Source of the DNA: HXMU1420-13 sp965228545 | Lineage (GTDB): Bacteria; Bacteroidota; Rhodothermia; Balneolales; Balneolaceae | Length of the DNA: 64,000 bases | Direction of reading: 5' to 3' | NCBI GenBank assembly: GCA_965228545.1 | Contig: OZ245822.1 | Coordinates: 2,542,001-2,606,000 of the forward strand | Shown here: positions 8,388 to 17,446 of the stretch, piece after piece | Position numbering within the stretch: the first letter of the stretch is position 1 | Layout: every line of letters begins with the position of its first letter | Made by a program: the position numbers and the translations under genes | The notes under the pieces: generated by a model | The model's input: the letters and a program-made list of their open reading frames with translations, nothing else | What the model was told of the DNA's origin: nothing | Databases searched by the model: none

Positions 8388-8790
8388 ATAGCATTTAAAT
8401 TTGAGAACCTTAAAATTTGGCAACTTGCAAAGCAGCTTACCAAAAAGTTTATAGTTTGGTCTATGAATTGCCGAAAGAGGAAAAATTTAATTTAAGTTCA
8501 CAAATTCGTCGTGCTTCAACGTCAATTGCACTAAATATTGCTGAGGGATAAACTTCTCAAAATGATCCTGAACAGTTAAGATTTTTAGGATATGCACATC
8601 GGTCATTAATGGAGTTGTAGCATGCTTAATCTTAATTTATGAGAATAACTATCACGATCGTTCAGCTTTTGAAAGGCTATACGCTGAATCAGAAAAATTA
8701 TCAACTAAAATACTTGCAATGTAGAATGCAATTAAAAAGCGTTCGAGTAATAATTACGTAAGTGAAGAAACCGATAATTGTGGATTCTGA
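8388..8790 (+). pseudogene. Decayed four-helix-bundle (23S rRNA intervening-sequence type) protein gene
   Basis: Translating across frames gives a clear member of the four-helix-bundle family (S23/IVP type, about 125 residues): FENLKIWQLAKQLTKK, YELPKEEKFNLSSQIRRAS, TSIALNIAEG, DPEQLRFLGYAHRSLMEL, LIYENNYHDRSAFERLYAES and EKLSTKILAM. The copy is broken many times: the start appears as ATA (8388-8390) 8 bases after a GGAG; a single-base frameshift sits in the A-run near 8443; stops interrupt at 8549-8551 (TAA, where the family usually has another residue after NIAEG), 8618-8620 and 8722-8724; and a further shift occurs near 8625. It is flanked by inverted repeats. The family is often found inside or near rRNA genes or as small mobile-like cassettes; its function is unknown. 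Confidence 0.8.
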
Positions 8791-8889
8791 GTTTCGTCGG
8801 TCTGTTGTCGTAAGTCGTTCGTCTTTTTGATCATGCAACTGATACAATACTATTTTAACTTTAGAGTAAACCTATAAGGAGCAACTATT

Positions 8890-9336
8890 ATGCAATTTGG
8901 ATTTGGAATGGGACCCGACACCTCTTGGATGAGGGAAGAATTAACGAAATACGGAGTTGAAGAATTGAAGACTCCGGAAGATGTAGATCGTGCGATGAAA
9001 GAATATAAAGGCACGATGCTACTCGCTATCAATTCGGTATGCGGTTGTGCTGCCGGTAATGCCCGTCCGGGTTTGGGGATTGCATTGGAAGAATCAGAAG
9101 CAAAACCGGATCATATGGTAACTGTTTTTGCTGGACAGGATAAAGAAGCTACGGCACATGCACGTGCATATTTTAGTGAGTTTCCACCTTCATCACCATC
9201 TTTCGCCTATTTTGTGGATGGTGAAATCAAAGCAATGATTCCACGCCATCGAATAGAAGGTAGAACCAGCCAGGATGTAGCGAACGACTTAAAAATGGTG
9301 TTTGAAGCTTTTACAGGAAAAGAAGCCGAAAAATAA
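8890..9336 (+). CDS. Bacilliredoxin, BrxA/BrxB family
   Basis: A 148-residue thioredoxin-fold protein of the YphP/YqiW family, which removes bacillithiol from mixed disulfides in organisms that make that thiol. The CGC active site is intact (Cys51 and Cys53 in NSVCGCAAGNARPG), and the characteristic FPPSSPSFAYF and MIPRHRIEGR motifs follow. The ATG is preceded by AAGGAG at good spacing (8876-8881). It is followed by a clear terminator at 9368-9396, so it is monocistronic. The presence of this protein suggests, but does not prove, bacillithiol-based thiol chemistry in the host. Confidence 0.93.
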   Translation: MQFGFGMGPDTSWMREELTKYGVEELKTPEDVDRAMKEYKGTMLLAINSVCGCAAGNARPGLGIALEESEAKPDHMVTVFAGQDKEATAHARAYFSEFPPSSPSFAYFVDGEIKAMIPRHRIEGRTSQDVANDLKMVFEAFTGKEAEK

Positions 9337-9367
9337 TCGTTTTAACTACTTATTTTTTAGTATATAA

Positions 9368-9396
9368 ACCCGATAATATTTTTATCGGGTTTTTTT
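9368..9396 (+). terminator. Rho-independent terminator of the bacilliredoxin gene
   Basis: ACCCGATAA (9368-9376) and TTATCGGGT (9382-9390) form a perfect 9-bp stem with a 5-base loop, followed by seven T residues. Confidence 0.9.
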
Positions 9397-9416
9397 ATAA
9401 CTAAAATGGGTACAGG

Positions 9417-9791
9417 ATGGAAATATCGAAAAAGGCGATCATTGTAGAGGATAATTTGATCTTGTCGGTGTTGTATCAGAATTATCTTAAACAAAAGGTG
9501 TTTAAAACGCTTGGTGAAGTGCGGGATGGCGAATCTGCGGTAGGATTGGTGAAAAAGTATTCTCCGGATATTGTAATCATGGATATTATGCTGGAAGGTT
9601 CTATCGACGGTGTAGAAGCTGCCGAACGAATACGTGCTTTTTCTGAGGTTCCCATTCTATTTATTACCGGAAATTCTGACTATCGCTACAAACAAAGAGC
9701 AGCGGCCATCCCAAATTCAGGGTTTATGGTAAAACCGATTTCAGAAGATAAATTGTCTATTGCTGTGGACGAGATGCTTGAGCCGGCTTAA
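9417..9791 (+). CDS. Single-domain response regulator (CheY-like receiver)
   Basis: The product is a stand-alone receiver of 124 residues with no output domain. The acidic pocket (VEDN), phospho-acceptor Asp56 (DIVIMDIML), Thr84 (LFITGNSD) and Lys106 (MVKPIS) are all present, so it should be phosphorylatable, in contrast to the regulator at 3.9-4.5 kb. It lies just after the bacilliredoxin terminator and converges with the mechanosensitive channel gene, whose end is 3 bases away. No histidine kinase is nearby; the partner must be encoded elsewhere. The LEGSIDGVEAAERIR stretch, with an extra GS before the usual DGVEA, is common in receivers of sensory-kinase pathways. Confidence 0.93.
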   Translation: MEISKKAIIVEDNLILSVLYQNYLKQKVFKTLGEVRDGESAVGLVKKYSPDIVIMDIMLEGSIDGVEAAERIRAFSEVPILFITGNSDYRYKQRAAAIPNSGFMVKPISEDKLSIAVDEMLEPA

Positions 9792-9794
9792 AAA

Positions 9795-11483
9795 TTAAGT
9801 TTTAGCCCCAAAATCGATTTCTTTTCCATCCTTGAAAATTCGCATCCCTTGAGGGTTACCTTTTTCACCTCCCGGACCAAAAGCTGTTACTCCGGCAGCG
9901 AGTTCTTCCTCGGTTCTATCTTCACCTACTTTACGGGGTTCATTGCTATGAACTGAATCGACATGTAGAGTTTGAGTTGGGAACGCAAATTCAACGCCCA
10001 CTTCATCCGCCAATCGTAAAATCTCGAGTAAGAAATTGTGGCGCTGTTGTAATTCGGTACTCCAATCCGGCACATCAAAAAACACATACACTAATACATC
10101 CAAAGAATGGGCACCCATATTATTAAAATGAACTTCGAAATAATCTTGGCGAAAATGTGAGTTCGCTTTCACGATGGCTTTAATCCCTTCTACAAAGGCC
10201 TCCATTTGGAGAGGTGTGGTAGAATAAGTAAGGTTAAGCATGGTTCTGAATCGGCGGTATTTTCGCATTCCCAGATTGTCGATATCTGTAGTGGCAATGT
10301 TGGAGTTTGGAACAGAAATAAGTGAATTATAAAAAGTACGAACACGAGTAGTTCTAAAGCCCACTTCCTCAACAGTACCTTCAACATTTCCAACTTTTAT
10401 CCAATCACCAATACGAAAAGGTTTATCAACAAAAATAGTCACGGAGCCAAAGAAATTAGCTAGTGTATCCTTTGCAGCAAGGGCTACTGCTAAACCACCA
10501 ATCCCCAGACCCGCAATTAACGATGCAACGTTATATCCGTTGTTTTGTAGGATAAGAATCACTCCCATCACCACAATAAAAAAGCGAAGTGTTTTTCGAA
10601 TAAGTGGCACAAGTTGGTCATCGAGGGTGTTTTCGGTGCGCGAGGTAATTACCGTCATATACTTTGCGAAAACATCTGCCAGGTTGTAAAACAGCCACAC
10701 AAAACCAACCATCAACGCGATTTCCAAGATAGTAGACAAATACAGATTTACCGTAACCGAAAGCTGCAGGTTCGTGTAACTGACTAGAAAAAAGCCCATC
10801 AAAAAGATAAACCCGGAAGGACGTTCAATGCCGTCTAAGAGATCATCATCCCAAGTGAACTTGGTTTTTTTAGTGATTCGGCGGATGTAATTATCGAGTA
10901 CAAACTCAAAGATCTTTCGCAACACCATACCGATTAACAGCCACATCAAAACCGCTAAATATTGCCAGATTTCGACACCAAACCATTCTTTATTCGCCCA
11001 TTCAGGGAGTTTATCCAGCAATGCTTCAACTAAAGAGTTAAAGGTATCGCGGTAAAGGATTGGAATCTGTTCGATGGTAGCTTCCGAGAACACCCATTTA
11101 TTATCACGTTTCACCAGATATACCTCTGGGAGCTCATCAAACAAAATATATTGGTTGAGCCCGGACAGACTGTCGGTGTAGGCGGGGTTATTGGGGATGT
11201 TTTCATACACAACCAACAGACCACGAGCATCTAACACTTTGCGAAGTTCGGTGGCAAGTTCAACTTTTTCTTCTTTATTCCCATCGCTCAATTGCATGGG
11301 TAAAATCACACGATCGAGATTTTGATGGCCTTGCTGCTGCCAATGTAAAAAGGTATGTACTGCGCGCCGTGGATTGGATAAATAGCCGTCGGTATTAGCT
11401 GCCGAGCTTTGAAATGCAATTGCCGAAGTACTTAAACAACAAGCAAAAATTAAAATTAAGAGTGTAAGGCGCTGTACTTGCAT
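9795..11483 (-). CDS. Small-conductance mechanosensitive channel, MscS family
   Basis: An inner-membrane channel that opens under membrane tension to release solutes after osmotic downshock. The 562-residue protein starts with a signal-like helix (MQVQRLTLLILIFACCLSTS) and a periplasmic N-terminal domain up to about residue 165. Several membrane helices follow (WQYLAVLMWLLIGMVLRK; FIFLMGFFLVSY; ILEIALMVGFVWLFY), then the MscS pore helix and beta domain (GLGIGGLAVALAAKDTLANF, FVDKPFRIGDWIKVG, VRTFYNSLISVPNS). The C-terminal 60 residues are charged. It is larger than the 286-residue E. coli MscS because of the N-terminal extension, as in YnaI or MscK-like relatives. Single gene, convergent with the receiver gene. 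Confidence 0.93.
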   Translation of the reverse strand: MQVQRLTLLILIFACCLSTSAIAFQSSAANTDGYLSNPRRAVHTFLHWQQQGHQNLDRVILPMQLSDGNKEEKVELATELRKVLDARGLLVVYENIPNNPAYTDSLSGLNQYILFDELPEVYLVKRDNKWVFSEATIEQIPILYRDTFNSLVEALLDKLPEWANKEWFGVEIWQYLAVLMWLLIGMVLRKIFEFVLDNYIRRITKKTKFTWDDDLLDGIERPSGFIFLMGFFLVSYTNLQLSVTVNLYLSTILEIALMVGFVWLFYNLADVFAKYMTVITSRTENTLDDQLVPLIRKTLRFFIVVMGVILILQNNGYNVASLIAGLGIGGLAVALAAKDTLANFFGSVTIFVDKPFRIGDWIKVGNVEGTVEEVGFRTTRVRTFYNSLISVPNSNIATTDIDNLGMRKYRRFRTMLNLTYSTTPLQMEAFVEGIKAIVKANSHFRQDYFEVHFNNMGAHSLDVLVYVFFDVPDWSTELQQRHNFLLEILRLADEVGVEFAFPTQTLHVDSVHSNEPRKVGEDRTEEELAAGVTAFGPGGEKGNPQGMRIFKDGKEIDFGAKT

Positions 11484-11564
11484 AATGGAAATGGATTTTT
11501 ACCTAAACTTAAGGAAAGCAAAAGCAGTGATAAAGATTAAGAATGAACTTAATCCAAAAGAAAA

Positions 11565-12593
11565 TCAACTTTTTGAGTTTGCTTGGTTTTCTAAAAATGG
11601 AATGATGTGTTCTTCAAGCAGAATGAACACCGGACGTTTATAAGTTCTGCGTCGGCTCGTGTTAGTAACCGAAGAAGTGATCACCACAACCGCATCGAGT
11701 TCGGGGATCATCATGATGTATTGCCCGCCATGACCCCAGGCAAAAAACGTAGTGTAGCCCGATGTTTCCTTATTCCACCATTGATAGCCATACCCATAGG
11801 GATTGTAATTACTATAGGTATAGGTTTTGAAAGAATCTTTTATCCAAGCCGGAGCGATGATTTGTTTGCCTTCCCATCGACCATCATCCATCAGCATCTG
11901 GCCAATTTTCAATAGATCTTTGGGAGAAAGCGCCATATTGTTTCCGCCCATGTAATAACCCTGTGGGTCTCTATCCCAACCTCCCACTCGAATATCAAGC
12001 GGATCAAATAAGTACTTTTCGGCAAACGCTTTTGTGCTCATACCGCTTGCTTTGGAAATAATTACCGATAACAGATGCGAGGTTCCGGTGCTGTATACCA
12101 TTCTGCCATCAATTTCGGATACAAAGTCCTGATCTAATGCATACTCAACCCAATTCTTGCTTAGTACCCACGCCCCATAATTGCCGGAACTGGTGGAACG
12201 TAACCCAGCCTGCATTGAAAGTAAATTTCTTATGGTAATGTTCTCTTTTTTGGGATCGGGATTTTCTTCAAAATAGTCATCAAAATAACGGCTAATGGGT
12301 TCATCGATAGTTGGGATAAAACCTTCTTCCACTGCAATGCCTGTTAATAAGCCAATAATACTTTTCGATGCCGATTTGATGTTAAAATCTTTAGTGGCAG
12401 TTCTTCCGGTATTATATTCTTCATGAATTAGCACTCCGTTTTGTTGAATAATCAATGATCTAAGCGAAGAAATAGAGGAGGCTTCTTTAGAAATGAGATC
12501 AAGATCTGTTGCCTTTGTTTTAGGGCTCTGTGCAGATACTGAAGTCATCAAAGGACAAAGCAGAAAAAAAGAAACAAATAATCTAAAAAGCAT
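11565..12593 (-). CDS. Serine hydrolase, class C beta-lactamase fold
   Basis: A 342-residue exported enzyme of the penicillin-binding-protein/class C beta-lactamase superfamily, substrate unknown. A signal peptide (MLFRLFVSFFLLCPLMTS) precedes the domain. The catalytic Ser-x-x-Lys appears as SASK (KSASKSIIG), the second motif as YSTGTSH (Tyr-Ser-Thr instead of the usual Tyr-x-Asn), and the third as GHGGQY in place of KTG, as in esterase EstB-like and 6-aminohexanoate-hydrolase-like members. ATG at 12593 is chosen; a TTG four codons upstream has no ribosome binding site. It may be an esterase or peptidase acting on envelope material, and nothing suggests antibiotic resistance. Divergent from the SpoIIE-type phosphatase gene. 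Confidence 0.88.
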   Translation of the reverse strand: MLFRLFVSFFLLCPLMTSVSAQSPKTKATDLDLISKEASSISSLRSLIIQQNGVLIHEEYNTGRTATKDFNIKSASKSIIGLLTGIAVEEGFIPTIDEPISRYFDDYFEENPDPKKENITIRNLLSMQAGLRSTSSGNYGAWVLSKNWVEYALDQDFVSEIDGRMVYSTGTSHLLSVIISKASGMSTKAFAEKYLFDPLDIRVGGWDRDPQGYYMGGNNMALSPKDLLKIGQMLMDDGRWEGKQIIAPAWIKDSFKTYTYSNYNPYGYGYQWWNKETSGYTTFFAWGHGGQYIMMIPELDAVVVITSSVTNTSRRRTYKRPVFILLEEHIIPFLENQANSKS

Positions 12594-12788
12594 ACACGGT
12601 ATCAAATAAGGATATTTAAACGGTACTACTACGTTTAGTTTAATCGGATTGTTTTGTGGCGGTAGAATTTAAATAAAGAGTTAGACAAAGTTATCGTTCG
12701 CTGTTGAATTCAAAAAACGGCAACTTAAATTTGGATTTCACGTAGGGGCTTCGATATTTCTACACAATTTTTTGGGCATATTATATCA

Positions 12789-15317
12789 ATGCAGAACACC
12801 ACTAAAATTATACTTATTTGCGGAATTGTTGGAATTGCTGTATTCGCCATATTGCGTTCATCAATCGACATGAATGCCGGTGGTCCAATTAAAAAAGACG
12901 TTGACGAAATGCGTGCGGAGTACAGAATACTCTCTCAACAACTTGGGTTTTCTTTAGATTCGTTGGCTCTTTCTGTTATGTTCGAACAACATGGTAGTTA
13001 TTTAAACGAACTTAAAGATTCTGTAAACAACAATCTTACCCCCGCAGATTTAAACAAGAATGGCGGGCATATACAAAGCTGGACTGGAATTATTGGCGAA
13101 CCGGAAGGGATGACAGCTATGGTTGTAACTCCGTCGAGTGCGTATGATGTGATGGGTAAAATCAGGTTTCGCACATCAAATGCCGGAAAAGTTATTCGTT
13201 TTGATGCAAAGGAAGATGAATATAATCCCACATTTATACAGGGTAGTTCGGCTAAAGAAGTTGCAGAAAAAATTGCAAGAGATGTATTTGGCTATGATTT
13301 GGCAGAATATTCAATGGATGATCTAAGTTTGGTGGCTCCTGATCTTGAAATTGAAGTTTCTACCGGTCGTACAAATCAACAGAATGAAGACGATGTTGAA
13401 GCACCTGAATTCCAGTATTCATGGAAATCGAAAACAGGTGTGCAAACACCAGATATTTTGAATATCGTTCTACGCCAGAAAGTGGTAGAAACTGAAGTTA
13501 ATGGTGAACTACGAACTCAATTTGGGTATGAGCTTGTTGATTTTTCTGCAAAATATGATGTAGAGCCGGAGTCGTTAATCAGAAACGAACAGGAAACATT
13601 AACCACATTTGCTATTGTATTTATTGGCGCTATCATCATACTATCGATATTGATTTTTACAATAGGCATACGAAATATTTTTAAAGGGAAAGTTGAGTGG
13701 CGTCGGGCAATGGTAATTCTGATTACTATAACTCTGGGGTATATTGGCTGGCGAACATTGTTTTATTATAGCGCTTATGGGGAATTCATGAGTTCTTCGG
13801 CTTCGTTACAAATCAACCTCAACAATTTTATTTCCGGACTGTTAGTTGGCGTATATGGCGCTATGGCCTATATATGTTGGGAGGCTTTTGCACGCTCGCA
13901 ACGAAACGGACAAGTAGAATTGGTAGATACGTTATGGCAGCGAAAGTTTTTTGTGCGTGAAACCGGATTAGCGCTTATCCATGGCTTCGCTTTTGGCGGT
14001 ATGTTGCTTGGAGTTTTTGCATTGATGATTTATGCGCAAAACACTTTCTTTTTGCAGGCAGATAGTCAGTTCGGTATTGCTGAACCGGTAATTAAAGCAA
14101 AGTTACTCACTATCAATATGTCGGCATGGACCACCACCTGGCTCATTGGTTTTGCACAAGTAGGGTTTGTTTATGGCTTTTGTAAGCACTGGATTAAGCA
14201 TCATTGGGGCTCGTTGGTTTTTGCAATTCTATTCTCTGCCGTTTTCATTACAGTAATGGGGCGTTTAGTGGGCACTCCGGGTACCTTTTTCGATGATTTT
14301 GTGATTTACCTGATGCTGTCTGCTGTATTGATGTACAGTTATCAGCAATTTGGAATTGTTACGTCTAATACAGCATGGTGGCTATTTGTAACTGTTATAT
14401 TAGTGATGCCTTATTTAAACTCGCCAAGTATAAATCATGCCTTAGTTAGTTGGATTCAGGGTGGAATTCATTTAGCTATTCTGTTTTTTGGTATAGTTGC
14501 CTACAAATACGGGGTATCTGTTTCGGAGATTGGAGATTATATTCCGGAATATCAGGCGCGGCTGGCACAGCAACTTCGGGTTGAGAAGGAAATTGAAATA
14601 GCAAGAGAAAGTCAATATCAGTTGATGCCTTTACACCCACCAAAAGCAGATGGATTAGATGTGTATGGATTCTTTTTACCTTCGCATGAAGTGGGAGGCG
14701 ATTATTTCGATTACGTGTTGTCAAATGATGAACAAGGCGAACCAAATGCTCTTACTATGGCTGTAGTGGATGTGTCGGGCAAAGCGATGAGAGCTGCTAT
14801 GCCGGCTGTATTTACCAGTGGTCTATTACTGGCAAAAATGAAGTATAGTATGCCGGACAAAATTCTTACCGAAGTGGCAGAACCCATTTACAACCGAACC
14901 GACAAACGTACATTTATAACATGTGCCATTGCACGCTATGAAATGAGTTCGGGCACAATGATTGTTGCAAATGCCGGGCATTGCAAACCCCTACTTAAAA
15001 GAAACGGGGTAGCAGATTTCATTCAAACTCCGGATCCAAAACTGCCTTTAGGCTTTAAACCGGATACCGTATATGGTGAGCATACTTTTAAATTAAAGAA
15101 GGGCGATGTATTTCTGCTATATTCTGATGGTTTACCAGAAGCAGAGAACGAACAGGGCGAACGTTTTGGTTTCGATGCAGTACCGCGTTTACTCGAACAA
15201 ATCGATACCGAATTATTAAGTGCACAAGAGATTGCACAAGAGATTAAGCGCACTGTGCAAACATACAGTAGTTTTAAATTGGCCGACGACACAACGGTAA
15301 TCTGTTTAAAAGTGTAA
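12789..15317 (+). CDS. Membrane-anchored SpoIIE/RsbU-type PP2C phosphatase
   Basis: The product is an 842-residue inner-membrane serine/threonine phosphatase that should dephosphorylate STAS-type anti-sigma antagonists. One N-terminal helix (IILICGIVGIAVFAIL) is followed by an extracytoplasmic domain to about residue 270, then roughly eight membrane helices (275-590), a short coiled linker (RVEKEIEIARESQYQLMPLH) and the SpoIIE catalytic domain (about 610-842). Metal-binding motifs are intact: EVGGDYFDY, MAVVDVSGKAMRAAMPA, LLYSDGLPEAENE and LADDTTVICLKV. The architecture suggests a sensor reading an external cue. A STAS antagonist is present at 60.8 kb, but no RsbW-like kinase is in the window. 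Monocistronic or leading into hflKC 93 bases later. Confidence 0.93.
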   Translation: MQNTTKIILICGIVGIAVFAILRSSIDMNAGGPIKKDVDEMRAEYRILSQQLGFSLDSLALSVMFEQHGSYLNELKDSVNNNLTPADLNKNGGHIQSWTGIIGEPEGMTAMVVTPSSAYDVMGKIRFRTSNAGKVIRFDAKEDEYNPTFIQGSSAKEVAEKIARDVFGYDLAEYSMDDLSLVAPDLEIEVSTGRTNQQNEDDVEAPEFQYSWKSKTGVQTPDILNIVLRQKVVETEVNGELRTQFGYELVDFSAKYDVEPESLIRNEQETLTTFAIVFIGAIIILSILIFTIGIRNIFKGKVEWRRAMVILITITLGYIGWRTLFYYSAYGEFMSSSASLQINLNNFISGLLVGVYGAMAYICWEAFARSQRNGQVELVDTLWQRKFFVRETGLALIHGFAFGGMLLGVFALMIYAQNTFFLQADSQFGIAEPVIKAKLLTINMSAWTTTWLIGFAQVGFVYGFCKHWIKHHWGSLVFAILFSAVFITVMGRLVGTPGTFFDDFVIYLMLSAVLMYSYQQFGIVTSNTAWWLFVTVILVMPYLNSPSINHALVSWIQGGIHLAILFFGIVAYKYGVSVSEIGDYIPEYQARLAQQLRVEKEIEIARESQYQLMPLHPPKADGLDVYGFFLPSHEVGGDYFDYVLSNDEQGEPNALTMAVVDVSGKAMRAAMPAVFTSGLLLAKMKYSMPDKILTEVAEPIYNRTDKRTFITCAIARYEMSSGTMIVANAGHCKPLLKRNGVADFIQTPDPKLPLGFKPDTVYGEHTFKLKKGDVFLLYSDGLPEAENEQGERFGFDAVPRLLEQIDTELLSAQEIAQEIKRTVQTYSSFKLADDTTVICLKV

Positions 15318-15410
15318 TACTACTGTCAGTTTAACACTAAGGGATTTTTTTGGCGTGATCTTTGGGTATCCTAGGTCAGGCATTATCAACCAACACATAA
15401 ACAATCAATT

Positions 15411-16409
15411 ATGGCTCAAGAACCAAATATAGAGTTCAACCTGCCACCGCAGTTTGAGAAGATTACACAAAATATCCGGCTTGTTATTGTCGGGTTTGTT
15501 GTGGTTGCAGCCGCTTTTTCATCCGTATTTACGGTAGAAACAGAAGAAGTAGGCGTAATCACGCGTTTTGGGGAGTATGTAAGTGAAGCCCGGCCGGGAC
15601 TAAACTTCAAATTCCCTTTTATCGATCAGGTAGAATTTGTGCCTGTGCAACGTCAACTCAAGCAAGAGTTTGGATATCGAACAACCTCTGCCGGAGTAAA
15701 TACAAGCTATCGCAAAGCAGGGTATGAAGATGAATCGCTGATGCTTACCGGCGACCTAAATCTTGCAGATGTAGAATGGGTAATTCAGTTTCGAATTGAT
15801 AATCCCTACAATTTCCTTTTCAAAGTTCGCAATGTTGAAGAAACTCTAAGAGATATTTCGGAAGCAACAATGAGACAAATCGTGGGCGATAGAACGGTAG
15901 ACGAAGTGCTAACTGTTGGGCGTGCTGAAGTCGCATCAGAAGTTGAAATTATCCTGCAGGATATTGCCAACGAATATGAAATGGGAATAAAAATTGAGCA
16001 GGTTGTGCTACAGGATGCCAATCCACCAGATCCTGTGAAACCATCCTATAATGGTGTAAACGAAGCCGAGCAACAACGCGAAACATTGATTAACCAAGCT
16101 CGCGCCGATTACAATCGTGTAATTCCACGTGCAGCTGGTGAGGCCCAACAAACCATACAACAGGCAGAAGGGTATGCACTTAATCGTGTAAATACTGCAC
16201 AAGGTGAAGTATCACGATTCAACGATTTGTATGAAGAGTACATCAAAGCTCCGGAAGTAACCAAGCGGCGAATTTTCCTTGAAACAATGGAAGAAATATT
16301 GCCAAAAATGGGCCAGAAAATCATCACAGATGAAGAAGGGAATTCAGTTATTCCACTGCTTCAACTACAGATGGATGGCGCGCGCAGAACAACAGGAAGC
16401 AATCAATAA
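15411..16409 (+). CDS. hflK: HflK, membrane modulator of FtsH protease
   Basis: A membrane SPFH/band-7 protein of 332 residues that forms the large HflKC assembly around FtsH and moderates membrane-protein degradation. After a short cytoplasmic N-terminus (about 25 residues) comes one membrane helix (LVIVGFVVVAAAFSSVF), then the SPFH domain beginning VETEEVGVITRFGEYV, with LLMLTGDLNLADVEW-type core and a long Ala/Glu/Gln-rich coiled helix (INQARADYNRVIPRAAGEA, QQTIQQAEGYALNRVN). The cytoplasmic Gly-rich stretch of the E. coli protein is absent. hflC follows 11 bases later, so they form an operon. Identification rests on the pair and the order; sequence alone is that of an SPFH protein. Confidence 0.93.
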   Translation: MAQEPNIEFNLPPQFEKITQNIRLVIVGFVVVAAAFSSVFTVETEEVGVITRFGEYVSEARPGLNFKFPFIDQVEFVPVQRQLKQEFGYRTTSAGVNTSYRKAGYEDESLMLTGDLNLADVEWVIQFRIDNPYNFLFKVRNVEETLRDISEATMRQIVGDRTVDEVLTVGRAEVASEVEIILQDIANEYEMGIKIEQVVLQDANPPDPVKPSYNGVNEAEQQRETLINQARADYNRVIPRAAGEAQQTIQQAEGYALNRVNTAQGEVSRFNDLYEEYIKAPEVTKRRIFLETMEEILPKMGQKIITDEEGNSVIPLLQLQMDGARRTTGSNQ

Positions 16410-16420
16410 GGGCTAAGAAT

Positions 16421-17368
16421 ATGAAAGAAGTAAAAGGAATATTTTTTCTGATCATTTTAGGAGCGATTGCCTTGGTTGCATCGCAGGCACTGTATATAGT
16501 GAACGAGAAACAGCAGGTTATCATCACTCAGTTTGGTGAGCCTCAAGGCGAAGCAATTACCACGCCGGGATTACACTTCAAGGTTCCGTTTTTACAAAGA
16601 GCGAATTACTTTGAGAAGCGTTATTTAGAATGGGATGGCGATCCAAATCAAGTACCAACAAAAGATAAAGTGTTCATTTTTGTGGATTCTTACGCACGCT
16701 GGCAAATCACCGATCCGCTAAAATATTTCGAGCGCTTGGGTAACGAACGAGGAGCTCAGTCGCGTTTAGATGATATTCTAGATGGTGAAACCCGAAACGC
16801 CGTAGCCGGTCATGATTTGGTAGAGTTGATCCGAAGTACAAACCGGGAAGCCAATCAAGAAGCGGTAATGGTAGATATTGCTGAAGATTCTTTGCAAACG
16901 ATCTCGGTTGGTCGCGGTGCTATTCAAGATCAGATTGTAGATTTAGCAAACCAACGTGCTTCAGATTTAGGCATTGAAATCCTCGATTTTCGATTCAAGC
17001 GTATTAACTATGCCGAAGAAGTTCGCCGTACAGTTTATGAGCGTATGATTTCTGAGCGTAATCGTATTGCCGATAAATTCCGATCAGAAGGACAAGGAGA
17101 GGCGTCGCGTATTAACGGTGAGAAAGAGCGCGAATTGTTAAGAATACAATCGGAAGCTTTCCGTGAGGCTGAGACCATTAAAGGGCGTGCCGATGCAGAA
17201 GCTGCCGCAATTTACAATGATGCATATAACCGTAATTCGGCCTCCAGAGATTTGTATAGCTTTACAAAAAGCATGGAAGCGTACACCAAAACAATCGATA
17301 CCGAAACATCACTGATTATTTCTACCAATAGTGAATTCTATAAGTATCTGAACTCGATCGATGATTGA
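16421..17368 (+). CDS. hflC: HflC, membrane modulator of FtsH protease
   Basis: The partner of HflK, 315 residues. An N-terminal helix (GIFFLIILGAIALVASQALY) is followed by the SPFH domain (IVNEKQQVIITQFGEPQGEA, TPGLHFKVPFLQ), the conserved VDSYARWQITDPLKYFE strand and the helical tail rich in Arg/Glu/Ala (YERMISERNRIADKFRSEGQ, FREAETIKGRADAEAAAIYN). All are typical HflC features, including EGQGEASRINGEKERE-type sequence. Co-transcribed with hflK (11-base gap). It ends before a bidirectional terminator shared with recQ. Confidence 0.95.
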   Translation: MKEVKGIFFLIILGAIALVASQALYIVNEKQQVIITQFGEPQGEAITTPGLHFKVPFLQRANYFEKRYLEWDGDPNQVPTKDKVFIFVDSYARWQITDPLKYFERLGNERGAQSRLDDILDGETRNAVAGHDLVELIRSTNREANQEAVMVDIAEDSLQTISVGRGAIQDQIVDLANQRASDLGIEILDFRFKRINYAEEVRRTVYERMISERNRIADKFRSEGQGEASRINGEKERELLRIQSEAFREAETIKGRADAEAAAIYNDAYNRNSASRDLYSFTKSMEAYTKTIDTETSLIISTNSEFYKYLNSIDD

Positions 17369-17397
17369 TAAGAGTCTGTAGATTCTTAAACAAAAGA

Positions 17398-17427
17398 AGG
17401 CTTGCAGTTAATTCTGCGAGCCTTTTT
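17398..17427. terminator. Bidirectional terminator between hflC and recQ
   Basis: AGGCTTGCAG (17398-17407) and CTGCGAGCCT (17414-17423) pair over 10 positions with one wobble around a TTAATT loop. T residues follow on the plus strand and A residues precede it, so it can serve both convergent genes. Confidence 0.85.
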
Positions 17428-17446
17428 GGTTATAGACTAGAAAGAA

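Larger units (their letters stand above)
8337..8823. repeat. Inverted ACGAACGAC-type repeats bracketing a decayed gene
   Basis: GACGAACGAC at 8337-8346 is matched by its exact reverse complement at 8814-8823. Both lie in short tracts of ACGA/CGTT-rich repeats (8306-8370 and 8793-8823) directly outside the four-helix-bundle pseudogene, one on each side. Similar degenerate tracts occur near 7478-7515, 55270-55372 and 56765-56790. Confidence 0.5.

Noticed and set aside
11565..12593. Beta-lactamase conferring antibiotic resistance
   Set aside because: The motif set (SASK, Tyr-Ser-Thr, His-Gly-Gly) is that of esterase or peptidase-like relatives; no resistance context.
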